From positions 30,097,996 through 30,161,995 of the forward strand of contig CM022299.1 in NCBI GenBank assembly GCA_011799875.1: 64,000 bases of DNA, read 5' to 3'. A model generated the notes under the pieces. That model was not told the origin of the DNA. It did no database searches and saw only the letters and a program-made list of their open reading frames with translations. Below, in pieces: positions 11,640 through 23,074 of this stretch. This stretch comes from Thinopyrum elongatum. Lineage: Eukaryota > Streptophyta > Magnoliopsida > Poales > Poaceae. Within the stretch, counting starts at the first letter, position 1. The number at the start of each line of letters is the position of its first letter. The position numbers and the translations under genes were made by a program.

Positions 11640-12520
11640 TTTAATTATTTTTTTATAAACATTTTTGGTATATATCTAATACATTTTTCTATTGCATGTT
11701 TAACATTTTTCAAAAATAAGTTTAACATTTCTTGAATACATGGCCAACATTTTTTTCTATACACATTTTCTTTAAAAAAATTCAAATCCTCGATTAACAT
11801 TTTTCAAGTACAAGATTAACATCTTTTGAATCCATGGTCAAAAAATTTCTATACATTTTTGAAATTCTTTAATATTTCCAAATAAAAGATTAACATTTTT
11901 AATACATGGTCAATATTTTCCTATACACATTTAACATTTTCCAAAGTTCGATTAATGTTTTTAAATTACTTGTTCAACATTTTTTCAAATGCTTGATAAA
12001 CAGTTTTATATGCATGATCAAATTGTTTTCACCATTTTTAGTACATTGTCAACATTTTTACTATACACATTTAACATTTTTCCAATGCTTGACTATCATT
12101 TTTCAAATGCATGTTCAACATTTTTTCAAGCGCTTTATTAACATTTTGTAAAATACTCCCTCCGTAAACTAATATAAGAGCGTTTAGAATACTAAAGTAG
12201 TGATCTAAGCGCTCTTATATTAGTTTACAGAGGGAGTACATGATAAATTTTTTATTATGTTTTAAGACATGGTTAATATTTTTCCTATACACATTTAACA
12301 TTTTTCCAATAAATATTCAGCATTTTTTACGTGGTTGATTAACATTTTTCAAATAAATATTCACAGTATTTAAATGGTTGATTAACATTTTTTAAATACA
12401 GGATCATATTTTTTTCATACACTTTTTTTGTATACGTGATAATTTTTCTTCTATACACATTTAACATTTTCCAAATGCTTGGTCAACATTGTTCAAATTT
12501 TTTTTGTAAAGTGTTTGTAA
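11640..12520 (+). repeat. AT-rich degenerate tandem array
   Basis: Dozens of diverged copies of a roughly 25-40 bp motif built on TTAACATTTTTCAAATRCATG fill the interval. Such arrays occur inside large grass DNA transposons, especially Mutator-like elements with long degenerate ends, but no clean terminal repeat or target duplication could be fixed here. A short Stowaway MITE interrupts it at 12156-12236. No gene. Confidence 0.65.
12156..12236. mobile_element. Short Stowaway-type MITE, 81 bp
   Basis: CTCCCTCCGTAAACTAATAT at the left and its near-exact reverse complement ending ...TACAGAGGGAG at the right are flanked by TA at 12154-12155 and 12237-12238. The element is almost entirely palindromic. 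This is one of the commonest small Stowaway families in Triticeae. Confidence 0.93.
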
Positions 12521-12559
12521 TATAGAATATCTGGATATATTAATAAAGTAAAAGAAAAA

Positions 12560-13920
12560 AAGTTAAAAATTAGAAAAATTAGAATATGGCTTGTGGCATG
12601 TGGTCAGCGGCGCAATGGGCCGGCCCAATGTGGAGTTAGCCTTCAACAAGACTTTCTCTCGTGTCGCTGTAGGCAAGATATTGTTTTTTTTTCTGTACGC
12701 TTTTTCGCCTTTTATATGATTTTGTTGGCTTTCTGTATTTTTTTCCAGTTTTGAAAAAAATAAAAAATGCGCAAAAAAATGCATTTTTGTCTTATGCAAG
12801 TGGCACATATTTACTTCCATGGAGGTATGAATTTGCTTCTGTGAGAGACACGATTATCCCTCTCAAAAAAGGAAAAAAAACATGTTTTGTTTTTTTCTCA
12901 CGAGAGGCACAAATTTACTTCCTATGGAGACACGGATTTACTTCCACGAGAGGCACAACTATGCATCTTGAAAATGTATTTTTTTTCTTTTGTGAGAGGC
13001 ACAAATTTACTTCCGATGGAGGCATGTATTTGCTTCCTTGAGGGCACAGTTGTTCCTCTCGAAAAATGGAAAAAATATGTTTTTTTTACTTTCGCGAAAG
13101 ACACGGATCTACTTCTCATTAAGGCACAGATTTGCTTCCACGAGTCTTGGAAAAGAAAAAAAACACGCGTTTCGTTTTTTCTTTGTTCCGCGAGAGGCAT
13201 AGATTTATTTCTCATGAAAGCACATATTTTCTTCCGCAAGAGGCATAATTATGCCTCTCAAAAAAGGAAAGAAAACGTGTTTTTCTTCTGCGAAAGTTCT
13301 GGAAGGAGACCCATCATTTTGCAATGAAAACAATATATAAAACTTTGGACAATTTCGAAATCAGGCCAAGCGTCTTAATACATATGCAAAAAATTCATTA
13401 CTGGCCCATTATTGATTAGAAGATTTAGTTTGTATGAATCACTATTGGTTTGGTACGAATAATGACAATCGTTTCAGTATGTTCAGGATATAGATGTATC
13501 CACAATTCATTTAGAGCTACTCAATAGTCTATTTGTTATACCATATCGCTATCCTGTGAAATTCTCGAGCCAAAATGCGATACGCACAAATTTGCTTCTC
13601 GTGAAGGCACATATTTACTTCCGCCAGAGGCATAGATGTGCCTCTTCAGAAAGGAAAGAAAGAAATAGAAAAAAATATTGTTTCTGGTTTTGGTTTTTTC
13701 GTCTGATTTTTTGTGAAAAAAGAAGTTCGTCGAAAACCTATCAACACATGATCTCGACGCGAAAAATCCAATTGGAAAAAAAATAAAATGGTTTGAGATT
13801 TAGACCCACAGTTTAAGAGATAAAACATTTTGAATAAACGAATCTACGAAAAAAGGAAAAACTTCTAGGTTGCGACAATAGATGCACTGTATGTGCGCCA
13901 CTTGTCGCAACCTGGAGAGC
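12560..13920. repeat. GAGAGGCACA-type repeat region ending in a small hairpin
   Basis: Multiple diverged units with GAGAGGCACAAATTTACTTC alternate with A-rich AAAAAAGGAAAG spacers between about 12780 and 13700. This kind of sequence occurs in Triticeae Mutator-like elements. At about 13867-13914 a hairpin formed by AGGTTGCGACA and TGTCGCAACCT precedes the promoter of the S10 gene. Open frames across it repeat the same peptide pattern and are not genes. Confidence 0.45.
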
Positions 13921-14069
13921 TGGGATTGACCTTCACAAAGAGTACTCCTTAATTAGTAATGTCGGCACCCTAAAAAAAATTAGTGATGTCGGCGAGACAT
14001 ATTAGCGCCCAGTATACGTGCGTTTTGTGTTTCTTACAAGGAAAAAAATCCATAAGACAAACAACGTGC

Positions 14070-14239
14070 AGGGACGTCTAGCCCAGGTGACATTGAAAAG
14101 CCAGTTTACCGGCCCATGAGAGTGCTCGTGAGTCGTGACCAGCAGATGCCCAACCATTCCAGAGCCCTAGCCCATCCGAGTGCCACCATTTTGCCCATCT
14201 CCAAACTTCACCTCGCCGCCGCCGGACACACCCGCCGCC
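14070..14239 (+). promoter_or_regulatory. Promoter and 5' UTR of the S10 chimeric gene
   Basis: Upstream of ATG 14240 are GGCCCATGA, TAGCCCATC and TTGCCCATC motifs, resembling site II-type elements of plant ribosomal-protein promoters, plus GAGCCCTAG, a weak telo-box-like match. The text CTTCACCTCGCCGCCGCC just before the ATG is typical of grass 5' UTRs. Since the first exons derive from an L15 gene, the promoter probably came with them. No clear TATA box was identified. Confidence 0.4.
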
Positions 14240-15766
14240 ATGGGTGAGCGCCTCCTTCAACCAGCTCCCCCTCCTCTCCCGCGATCTCGCCGGTAAGTAT
14301 CCTCGCGTGGAGTCTTACGCGCCGTTTTTTGACGGATTCTCGCCGGTCGCAGGCGCCTACAGGTTCGTATCGGAGCTATGGAAGATGAAACAGCCGGACC
14401 TGACGAGGCTCGTGCAGCGGCCGGCGACCGTGCGCCGTCTCGGCTCCGAGGCCAAGCAGGTTCGGCTTACCTCTCGGATCCCACCCTCCCTCATGTTCTT
14501 GATGCGAGTAGTGTTATTCCGCTGTGTTTTTTGATCTGTGCGGCCGCGTCGCCGTTCGTTACTCTACCGTCTGAAATGTGTCTGTTGGAAGACAGGTGCA
14601 GTTTTAGGTGACAAATGAATGGCAGTTGATTCTGGTGGAGATCTGCACTATGCCGACTCACGATGCTATGCAGACATGTTTATATGCTGCCTATCGGCAT
14701 TAATTTGGCATAAAGAAGCTCGTTGAAACCCAATTAGCATATGGCCCGTTTGGCAACAATTTTCATCTGTGGAAACAGTTTAAACAGCACAGCTCCTGCA
14801 ATCTACTCTTAGAGGGATATCACAGTGAGGCCACTTCAACAACAACAACAAAATTGTCGGCGTTTTGTGAATTGAAATTTGTAGGATAAATTTGTGGGAA
14901 CAAGATAGAGACAGATTGGGTGTGATTAGGCCTATTGTGCAATCTTCATGGAATCTGCTACCAAAGGTTAAAAGAACTTCTTAAACAGATGTACATATAA
15001 CTCTAAACTTGTTCTATCTGTGATTAAAATTTTGAAGTTTAAACACAGCCTATGTTAGGAGTAAGAATTTTTCTTTATTTTTTCAGAATTATCCCCGATG
15101 ATATTTGTCTTACTCCTTCACAGGTTGCATTTATACTTAAATTTTGAAAGATAGGTAAAGTAAGACTAGAAGCATGTGTACAAAATTTCTAGATTTTTCT
15201 CGTGACTTTTGCTAGTGAATTAACTCACTACATATATCTTTCCAAATGAAATGGTATTAGAAAAGGCTAGAAGTCTTATTGCTGAGAAGAAAAGTAGATG
15301 ACTCATTTGCTACTTATTTTCTTGTAATTAACAATATCAAGTTTGTTTATCATTGTAGTTTCACAAGCCTATTCAGGAGACCAAGGAAGGTATATACCCA
15401 AGTAGGATGCACTCCCAGAACCTGCCTGCCAAGATACGCATAGCGATGAAATCTTTCAATAACCAAAAACACAATCTGAAGGGGCTTGAGCCTTACACGC
15501 ACAAGATTGGGTTGCCTGAATCACGAGCCTTATACACCGTGTTACGATCACCTCATATTGATAAGAAATCCAGGGAGCAATTCTCAACGCACGTGAAGAA
15601 ATTATTTGTGGTTAAAAAGGCAGAGACACATGAGCTAGCCAAGAAGTTCTTTTGGTTAAAACGGCTTCGTGTACTGGGGGCTCAGTATGAAGTCAATATT
15701 AGTTTCAAGACGCGCTTGGATAAAATGATTGGCTGCAGCAAAGGTGGTGGCCTGCTTAGACAGTAG
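14240..15766 (+). CDS. rps10: Mitochondrial ribosomal protein S10, nuclear gene with L15-derived 5' exons
   Basis: Predicted exons are 14240-14243, 14353-14459 and 15359-15766, giving 172 residues. All introns have GT..AG ends and the frame is kept across both joins (phase 1, then phase 0). Exon 3 encodes the S10 domain (about residues 60-165), with KIGLPESRALYTVLRSPHID, KKSREQF and LGAQYE, close to plant mitochondrial RPS10, a small-subunit protein that moved from mitochondrial to nuclear DNA in many plants. Residues 1-37, starting MGAYRFVSELWKMKQ and ending RRLGSEAKQ, resemble the N-terminus of cytosolic ribosomal protein L15 with two internal deletions. The 4-nt first coding exon also matches my memory of L15 genes. 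The L15-derived part, rich in Arg/Lys, may serve as a mitochondrial presequence (inference). A downstream in-frame ATG at 15407 is a weaker start. No disabling change is visible. Confidence 0.85.
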
Positions 15767-15929
15767 TTCCAGGCCAAAACAGAAGGCAGACATAGGAGAA
15801 AGGAGGTAATAACAAGATAACAAAATGTTTCTCTTGTGGCAGTTGAATAATCCCATTATTGGAATTAATAATAGGTTGGTTAGCTGATGGACTAATTGGT
15901 TTTTGCTTGCTGGCCGCTTCCTTGTGTTG

Positions 15930-17430
15930 TAGGTACTAGAGCTGCTTCAGGTGATCTGAGCCTGAGGTTACAAACTATCCAACTTCTGTGGTTCTTAATT
16001 TCTGATCCTGGTTATATCTATCGCGGATGGAGCCATGTATGTATTTTGGAGATGATGCCGATAATAATATGTGGATTCTAGTCATTGTTGATTCTTGCGT
16101 TATCTGATTATAGTAACATCCTACTATCGTTTTAATCTGCGTTAGCCTGGATGTATGAGCTAGCATGAATGTCTGAATACATGGGAAATTAAGTAACTGA
16201 ATCTGACTATGCATATGTGGGTGAGAATTGATTCACCTATAGCTGGCTAATACCAAATTCATATGGATTGAAAAAGTTTGTTACAGTAAGCAGTTAATCT
16301 ATTGTATGCTTGATTGAGTACATCTTTGCGTGATCCATGTCGTTTATGTAGTTTTGTTCATAGCGGAGAGATAAGTCTGATAACAATGTTAGATCCATCG
16401 GTAAGTAACGCCTGCAAATATGCATGTGCTGTAACCTGACAAGAATGTGTAAATAAGTTTTGGATCTATGCACGTGTCTCTGTCTGGAGTCCTCAATTTC
16501 TCTCATTTCTCCGTCAAGTGTATCACTTGGTATTAATGTGTAGCAGCATATAAGGACAACCAAGCATTGAATTCATTAGTTATCATGATCGCCCGGTGGT
16601 GCCGGTGGTGCCATCTGCTCCGGCCATTCACATGTATAAATATACAAGCCAAGAAATGTATACACATTGTGAATCCGGGCCAGATGAGTTTAGTAAGACA
16701 CCACTATAGCATAGAGCATGTGGCGAAGAAACAAGAACCTTAGGCTTGAGAGGTATCAGGACAAACATTGCTTTATTGCAATGGCAGAGAGGAGGGCGTG
16801 AGTCCACAAATAGATCCTGATATGCCAAATGACGAATGCTGCAAATTTGTTGGGCTCGAACTGTCCAGTTGGCTACTTCTCTAGAGCCTGGAAGATGTGA
16901 CTTAGAAGACATGAGGAGTCATAGCCGAAAGCTCCGTATAGCTCAGTGAAGCGGCTCAGTCATCTCCTCTGCCCTTCTGCTGTCACGGGACGATATGAGC
17001 TGACCACCAACAGCGACGGACAACAGAACAGCCAGCAACTACTGTAGGTCGTCACCACACCGAGTCTGTTTCTCAAAATCTCAAAAAGAGCAAATATAAC
17101 CAGTTTATACAACAGCAATGCAACATTGTATATTACTGTAAGATTAAAATATAGTTTCAGTACAGGAAGGGTGCACACATTGAACGAAGTGGGCTCATCT
17201 GGGATCATCATTTGCAAAAACACAAGTGCATCTTTACTTGTATTAACCAAGCGCTTACAGGAAACAACTCTAGTCATTTCGTTCAATAAGAGGACAATGC
17301 CACATATCGGTGCTTTTCCATGGTACTGCAGGAAAGATGCATAACATTCAGCAAAGATACTGAGCTCCTCGCTTTTCGAAGCCGCTACAAACTGATCCTC
17401 AATCCCGTAAGGCACATATAAATCAAAACT
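15930..17430 (+). repeat. S10 3'-flank module, copy 1
   Basis: The downstream flank of the S10 gene holds the sequence landmarks used to trace all later copies. These are TAGAGCTGCTTCAGGTGA (15938), GATAATAATATGTGGATT (about 16060), GAGCTAGCATGAATGTCTGA (about 16157), ATTGAATTCATTA (about 16565), CACATGTATAAATATACAAG (16629), GGCTTGAGAGGTATCAGGAC (about 16743) and TTGCTTTATTGCAATGGC (about 16767). On the minus strand the last one reads as GCAATAAAGCAA, a possible polyadenylation signal. The distal part (17230-17415) contains a minus-strand coding-like segment described separately. Confidence 0.7.
17230..17415 (-). pseudogene. Unidentified conserved exon-like fragment, copy 1
   Basis: The minus strand encodes IEDQFVAASKSEELSIFAEC followed by YASFLQYHGKAP. 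Closely similar peptides are encoded at 22621-22806 and 36680-36820, where the copies differ mainly by substitutions rather than frame breaks over about 30 residues. That suggests a coding exon existed in the duplicated unit, on the strand opposite to S10 and convergent with it. I do not recognise the protein. The surrounding frame (16960-17415) continues without known domains. Confidence 0.4.
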
Positions 17431-18135
17431 ACAACTAGGTATGCAAATGATACATCCTAGAAATATGTGTGTTGTAATATGACAACAATGTTAGATCGAT
17501 GTGCAAATAAGTTCTGGATATATGGATGTGTCTCTGGCTGGAGTCCAAAATTGCTCTCATTTTTGGGTTAAATGGACATACTAATATATCACTTTGTATC
17601 AAATGTAGAGTAGTATATCAGGCCAACCAAGCATTGAATTCATTAATTATCATGATTGTTCTTGCGATCACAGAATCAATATAGGTGCGATTTGCTTTGG
17701 TCATCACTAATATAAATATACAAGCCAAGACATGTATACACATTTTGAGAATTCAGGTCACATGAGTTTCGTAAGACACCGCTATAGCATGAAGCATGGG
17801 GGAAGAAGCAAGAATGTTGAGGCTTGAGGGGTATCAGGACAAATATTGCTTTGCCATAGAGGAGTCAATGGATCAACAAATTGAGCAAACTCTTGTGATA
17901 CTATTTGAGCATTACAAGTTAAATGACATATGATGTATGTCTATGGGCCTACAACCCTTTGATGGACTACTTTTAGCATCTCCGCAACGCTGATGATAGT
18001 TAGATTTTTCAGCCTAGCATTTTTTTCTCATTTCATGAGTCGTCGAGGTTTAGCAAATGACGTAATTTGTGATGGCATGATACGGAATCATGCTCTCTGC
18101 CAAAAATTTCACGCACAAGTTTTACCCAATTGACG
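17430..18135 (+). repeat. S10 3'-flank module, copy 2 (partial)
   Basis: It repeats the later part of the module: ATTGAATTCATTAATTATCATG (about 17633), TATAAATATACAAGCCAAGA (17711), GGCTTGAGGGGTATCAGGAC (about 17822) and ATTGCTTTGCCA. It then has a segment (about 17990-18130, TTTAGCAAATGACGTAATTTG) that recurs at 27690 and, more diverged, at 35940-36060. No gene was found. Confidence 0.6.
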
Positions 18136-18139
18136 ACTA

Positions 18140-19402
18140 GGTACTAGAGCTGCTTCAGGTGATGTGAGCCTGAGGTTACAATCTATCCAACTTCTGTGGT
18201 TCTTAATTTTCAATCCTGGTTATATCTATCGCAGATGAAACCATGTATGTATTTTGGAGATGATGACGATAATAATATATGGATTCGGGATATCGTCGAT
18301 TCTTGCGTGATCTGATTTTAGTAATATCCTACTTTCGTCTTAATCTGCCTTGGCCTGGATATATGAGCTAGCATGAATGTCTGAATGCATGGGAAATTAA
18401 GTACAGTAACTGAATCTGACTATCTATGTGTGTGTGTGAGAATTGATTCACCTATGGGGTTGACACAGTCTGTTACAGTTGCTGCTCTGTGGTGTACTGC
18501 ATGCTTGATTGAGTACATCCTTTCATGATACATGTCATTCATGTAGTCTTGTTCATAGCGCAGAGATAAGGCTGATAACAATGTTACCTTGAAATATGCA
18601 TGCGTTGTAATCTGACAACAATGTTAGGTCGATGTGTAAATAAGTTCTGGATACATGCACATGTCTCTGTCTTATGTCCGAAATTTCTCTCATTTTTCCG
18701 TCAAATGGACATACTAGTATATCACTTGGTATTAAAAATGGAGCAACATACAAGGCCAACCACTCATTGAATTCACTAATTATCATGATCGGCTGGCGGT
18801 GCGATTTGCTCCAGTCATTCACATGTTTAAATATACAAGCCAAGGAATGTCTCTACACACTAGAATTCATGCCAGGTGAGTGCACCGAACATGGGGATTT
18901 GGGGGGAAGAAGCAAGAACTTTGAGGCCTGAGAGGTATCAGGACAAACATTTCTTTATTGCAACGGCAGGGAGGAGGCGATGCATATCGAGCAAAATTTG
19001 GCAAGGCTATTTGAGCTCTACAAGTCAAATGATGAATGCCACAAATCTGCTGGCCTCCAAGTGTTCAGTTAGTTGGTGGTGGACAATTTTGTCATAGCTT
19101 AGTGAAGCAGTTCTCAGTTATCTCCTCTGCTCTTCGACTCTGCTTCGGAGTTGAGTTCTGACACAGTGTGAGTTGACCGCCAACAACCAGAAACAACAAA
19201 ACAGCGGGCAACTACAGAAGCTCGTCACCACATTGAATCGGCCTTTCACTACTTGAGTCAGTCATTGTACCTAGAAATCCGACACTCGGAGCGAGGGGAA
19301 CTAGAGGTGCATCAGCAATTGTACATTGTATATCACTATCTAATGTGATGCAGAAAAGTTCACTGTATGTGCAGATTCAATTGGATACAAAACCAACCGC
19401 TT
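18140..19402 (+). repeat. S10 3'-flank module, copy 3
   Basis: It starts with GTACTAGAGCTGCTTCAGGTGA at about 18140 and keeps the full series of landmarks: GATGACGATAATAATATATGG, GAGCTAGCATGAATGTCTGA, CACATGTTTAAATATACAAG (18820), GAGAGGTATCAGGACAAAC and TTTCTTTATTGCAACGGC. The copy is broken at 19403 by a retroposon whose target duplication lies in the conserved exon-like part. It continues at 22620. Confidence 0.7.
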
Positions 19403-19418
19403 ACTAAACCAACCGCTT
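19403..19418 (+). repeat. Target-site duplication, left copy (retroposon)
   Basis: ACTAAACCAACCGCTT here is repeated exactly at 22620-22635 after the poly(A) tail of the retroposon. In uninterrupted copy 1 the matching place reads TAACCAAGCGCTTACAGG. Confidence 0.85.
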
Positions 19419-20205
19419 GAGAAAAACGCTCCACGCCCAGGTCGCCCCCGCCGGCGACAGGGGCGAACCCTACCGCGCCGCTGCAGGCCTCTCCCCTCCA
19501 GGCCTTCTTCCCCCGCTGCCGCCGCGAGCCGCCGCCGGGCAAAGCCCGGCCGGCTGGGTGGCGGCGGGGATCTCATTCCTCTCTGCTTGGGTCTTGGGCT
19601 GGCGCGGGACTGCCCTTCTCAGGCGGAGGCGTGGGGCTGCCGCGGGGCTCCTCGGCGCGGCGGCGGGCGGGCAAGGCGGCGACGTGTGCGTCCCAGGGCA
19701 GCGCGGTGGCGTGCTCCTGCTTCTCCAAGGCGCGGCGGCTGCGAGGGATTCGTCTCGAGCGGGAGCGTGCGGGCAGCGCACTGGCCAGGTCCGTCCGGAT
19801 CTGGCTCCAGGGTCTGTTCGCGGCGCGGGTGGTGGAGGAAGGCCGGCTGGGCCTCTACAGGGTGCTAGGGCGCTGCTGGTGGCTGGGATCTGACCTCAGT
19901 ACTACGGCGGCAACATGGTGGGTCTATTCTTCGGTTAGATCCGATCCGGCTGGTGCGGCCTCCATGCGCGGCGGCGGCGAACGGCGGCGGTCCCGTGCGC
20001 ACGATGTTGGATGGTGAGTCCTCGAGCTTATCCGGGTGAAAATCCTACTCTTGGCACGTTGCCAAGGTCGGCGATGGCGGCGTTTTTCTACGTCGTCCCC
20101 TTTTTGAAGGCATCATCGTGGAGAAGCTCTAGACCCCTATCCGCTACCTCCGGGAGAAACCCTAGATCAATTGATCGGATGACGGCGGCGTTCATGTGTC
20201 GTACC

Positions 20206-22057
20206 TGTTGGGGAAGTGCAATTTCAAAAAAATTCTTACGCTCACACAAGATCTATCTAGGAGATGCATATCAACGAGAGGGGGAGAGTGTGTCCACGTA
20301 CCCTCGTAGACCGAAAGCGGAAGCGTTAGCTTAACGCGGTTGATGTAGTCGAACGTCTTCGCGATCCAACCGATCAAGCACCGAACGTACGGCACCTCTG
20401 AGTTCAGCACACGTTCAGCTCGATGACGTCCCTCGAACTCTTGATCCAGCAGAAGGTCGAGGGAGAGTTTCGTCAGCACGACAGCGTGGTGACGGTGATG
20501 GTGATGTGATCCGCGCAGGGCTTCGCCTAAGCACTACGACAATATGACCGGAGGAGTAAACTGTGGAGGGGGGCACCGCACACGGCTAAGAGAATATCTG
20601 TTGTTGCCTTTGGGGTGCCCCTTGCCCCCGTATATAAAGGAGGGGAGGAGAAGGCCGGCCCCCTAGGGGCGCGCCAAGTGTGGGGAGTCCTACTAGGACT
20701 CCCAAGTCCTAGTAGGATTCCCCTTTCCTTTCCGGAGTGGGAAAGAGGGAAAGGGAGAGGGAGTAGGAAAGGGCAAGGGGGCGCCGCCCCCTCCCCTAGT
20801 CCAATTCGGACTCCAGGGGGGGGCGCCACCTCCCCTTGGCCTGCCTCCTCTTCTCCCCTATGGCCCAATAAGGCCAATTACTTCCCCGGGGGGTTCCGGT
20901 AACCCCTCGGTACTCCGAAAAATATCTGAATCACTCCGGAACCATTCCACCCCCCCTTGGCCTGCCTCCTCTTCTCCCCTATGGCCCAATAAGGCCCATT
21001 ACTCCCTCGGGGGGTTCCGGTAACCCCTCGGTACTCCGAAAAATATCGGAATCACTCCGGAACCATTCCGGTGTCCGAATATAACCTTCCAATATATCAA
21101 TCTTTACCTCTCGACCATTTTGAGACTCCTCGTCATGTCCGTGATCTCATCCGGGACTCCTAACAATCTTCGGTCACCAAAACCCATAACTCATAATACA
21201 AATCGTCATCGAACGTTAAGCGTGCGGACCCTACGGGTTCGAGAACTATGTAGACATGACCGAGACACATCTCCGGTCAATAACCAATAGCGGAACTTGG
21301 ATGCTCATATTAGCTCCTACATATTCTACGAAGATCTTTATCGGTCAAACCGCATAACAACATACGTCATTCCCTTTGTCATCGGTATGTTACTTGCCCG
21401 AGATTCGATCGTCGGTATCATCATACCTAGTTCAATCTCGTTACCAGCAAGTCTCTTTACTCATTCCGTAATGCATCATCTCATAACTAACTCATTAGTC
21501 ACATTGCTTGCAAGGCTTCATATGATGTGCATTACCGAGAGGGCCCAGAGATACCTCTCCGATACTCGGAGTGACAAATCCTAATCTTGATCTATGCCAA
21601 CCCAACAAACACCTTCGGAGACACCTGTAGAGCATCTTTATAATCACCCAGTTACGTTGTGACGTTTGATAGCACACAAAGTGTTCCTCCGGTATTCGGG
21701 AGTTGCATAATCTCATAGTCAGAGGAACATGTATAAGTCATGAAGAAAGCAATAGCAATAAAACTTAACGATCATTATGCTAAGCTAACGGATGGGTCTT
21801 GTTCATCACATCATTCTCTAATGATGTGATCCTGTTCATCAAATGACAACACATGTCTATGGTCAGGAAACATAACCATCTTTGATAAACAAGCTAGTCA
21901 AGTAGAGGCATACTAGGGACACTCTGTTTGTCTATGTATTCACACATGTACTAAGTTTCCGGTTAATACAATTCTAGCATGAATAATAAACATTTATCAT
22001 GATATAAGGAAATATAAATAACAACTTTATTATTGCCTCTAGGGCATATTTCCTTCA
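20206..22057 (-). mobile_element. Copia solo LTR (BARE1/WIS/Angela type), 1852 bp
   Basis: It runs from TGTTGGGGAAG at 20206 to CCTAGAGGCATATTTCCTTCA (reverse of the LTR start) at 22057, with GTACC before and TTACC after, a 5 bp duplication with one mismatch. No primer site, gag, pol or second LTR adjoins it, so it is a solo LTR left by LTR-LTR recombination. The same family appears in plus orientation at 7046-8371. On the minus strand a TATA-like CCTTTATATACGG lies near 20640. It contains a roughly 110 bp internal tandem duplication at about 20830-21060. Confidence 0.85.
20830..21066. repeat. Tandem duplication inside the solo LTR
   Basis: CCCCTTGGCCTGCCTCCTCT starts at about 20833 and again at about 20954, each followed by the same series through GGTTCCGGTAACCCCTCGG and CACTCCGGAACCATTCC. 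The copies differ by a few substitutions, so the event is fairly recent relative to LTR decay. It is not seen in the LTR at 7046-8371. Confidence 0.8.
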
Positions 22058-22619
22058 TTACCCCTCTTGAGGGCGTCATTCTTGGAGGTGTGCATAGGCT
22101 CGAGGGACCAGTAGACGGCATCTACGGTGGAGCGGCGTTCCCTGTACGCATCGACATCGTCGAGTCTCGGGGGCGAGGCGCAGCAAAGTCTCGGCGACGG
22201 ATGCGTGATGGTGAACGCGTGTAGGGAGGAGGCGCTGTCTGGCGCCATGTGGGCGTCGACGGCAGGCCTGGCAAGGTCGATGCGTCAGTATCTGCTCTGA
22301 AGATGGATTGATGGAAGAAGGTGGCGACGACCTATGAGAGTGTGTCATACCGGTTTGTGCCCTAGACCGGGTATGTGGCTCGGTCGGGGCCTCCGGCATT
22401 AGATGTTAGGCTAGGTGAGAGGTTTGGATATTCGGCTCACACTTTCTACACCCCTTCATCAATGGATAGGAGTAGCGACAGATGTTGCCAAGATGGCGGC
22501 TTCAGAGATATTTGATGTATTATTTTGTAAGGTCTTTGTGAATAATCAATAAAGTGGCTGCATGCATCTCCCAGATGCAGAGGCCGGGAGTCATCCTCCT
22601 TTTCAAAAAAAAAAACTAA

Positions 22620-23070
22620 ACTAAACCAACCGCTTACAAGAAACAACTCTAGACATTGCGTTCAGTAAGAGGCCAGTGCCACATATCAAATCTTTTGCAT
22701 GGTAGTACATGAAAGATGCATAACCTTCGGCCAGGATACTGAGTTCCTCACTTTTTGAAGCCGCTAGAAACTGATCCTCGGTCCAATAAGGCACACAAAT
22801 CAACACTACAAACTAAGTATGCAAACGTTATCATCAATTTGTGCGAACCAGAACTTTCAGAGTTGCTAAAATAACCTCAATTTAACAGGCTTACAACACA
22901 ACTCTACAATGAACCTCCCGACTCAATTTCAGCCTTCTGAAGCATCAAGACACGACCTTATGATTCTTTCTATTGAGAACTTCAGACTGAATCTGCCTGC
23001 TGAGTTCGAGAAATCAACCATTTTCCACAAGACATGACATGTCAAATGTCAGACTATGCCAAACGCAATT
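22620..23070 (+). repeat. S10 3'-flank module, distal continuation of copy 3
   Basis: After the right target duplication (22620-22635) the module resumes. A minus-strand coding-like segment at 22621-22806 reads EDQFLAASKSEELSILAEGY, the second copy of the unidentified conserved fragment. It is followed by sequence at 22820-23060 that is similar to 36840-37060. The latter similarity shows that the duplicated unit includes the DNA now lying 3' of the GeBP gene. Confidence 0.65.
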
Positions 23071-23074
23071 GATC

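Larger units (their letters stand above)
19419..22619 (+). mobile_element. Non-LTR retroposon with poly(A) tail, split by a nested Copia LTR
   Basis: The element is GC-rich at its 5' end and ends ATGCAGAGGCCGGGAGTCAT followed by CCTCCTTTTC and a run of about 11 A, the usual 3' end of a common Triticeae LINE-type family. A 16 bp target duplication brackets it. Without the nested LTR (20206-22057) it is about 1.35 kb. No reverse transcriptase or endonuclease domain is visible, so it is internally deleted or non-autonomous. Overlapping frames in the GC-rich part on both strands have no domain support. A related copy lies at about 23075-24130. Confidence 0.75.

Noticed and set aside
14240..14459. 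A ribosomal protein L15 gene
   Set aside because: Only the first 37 residues are present, with two deletions. The rest of L15 is absent and the frame joins S10.
19417..20017. GC-rich frames on both strands
   Set aside because: They lie in the retroposon 5' part, which recurs at 23.1 kb with the frames not preserved.
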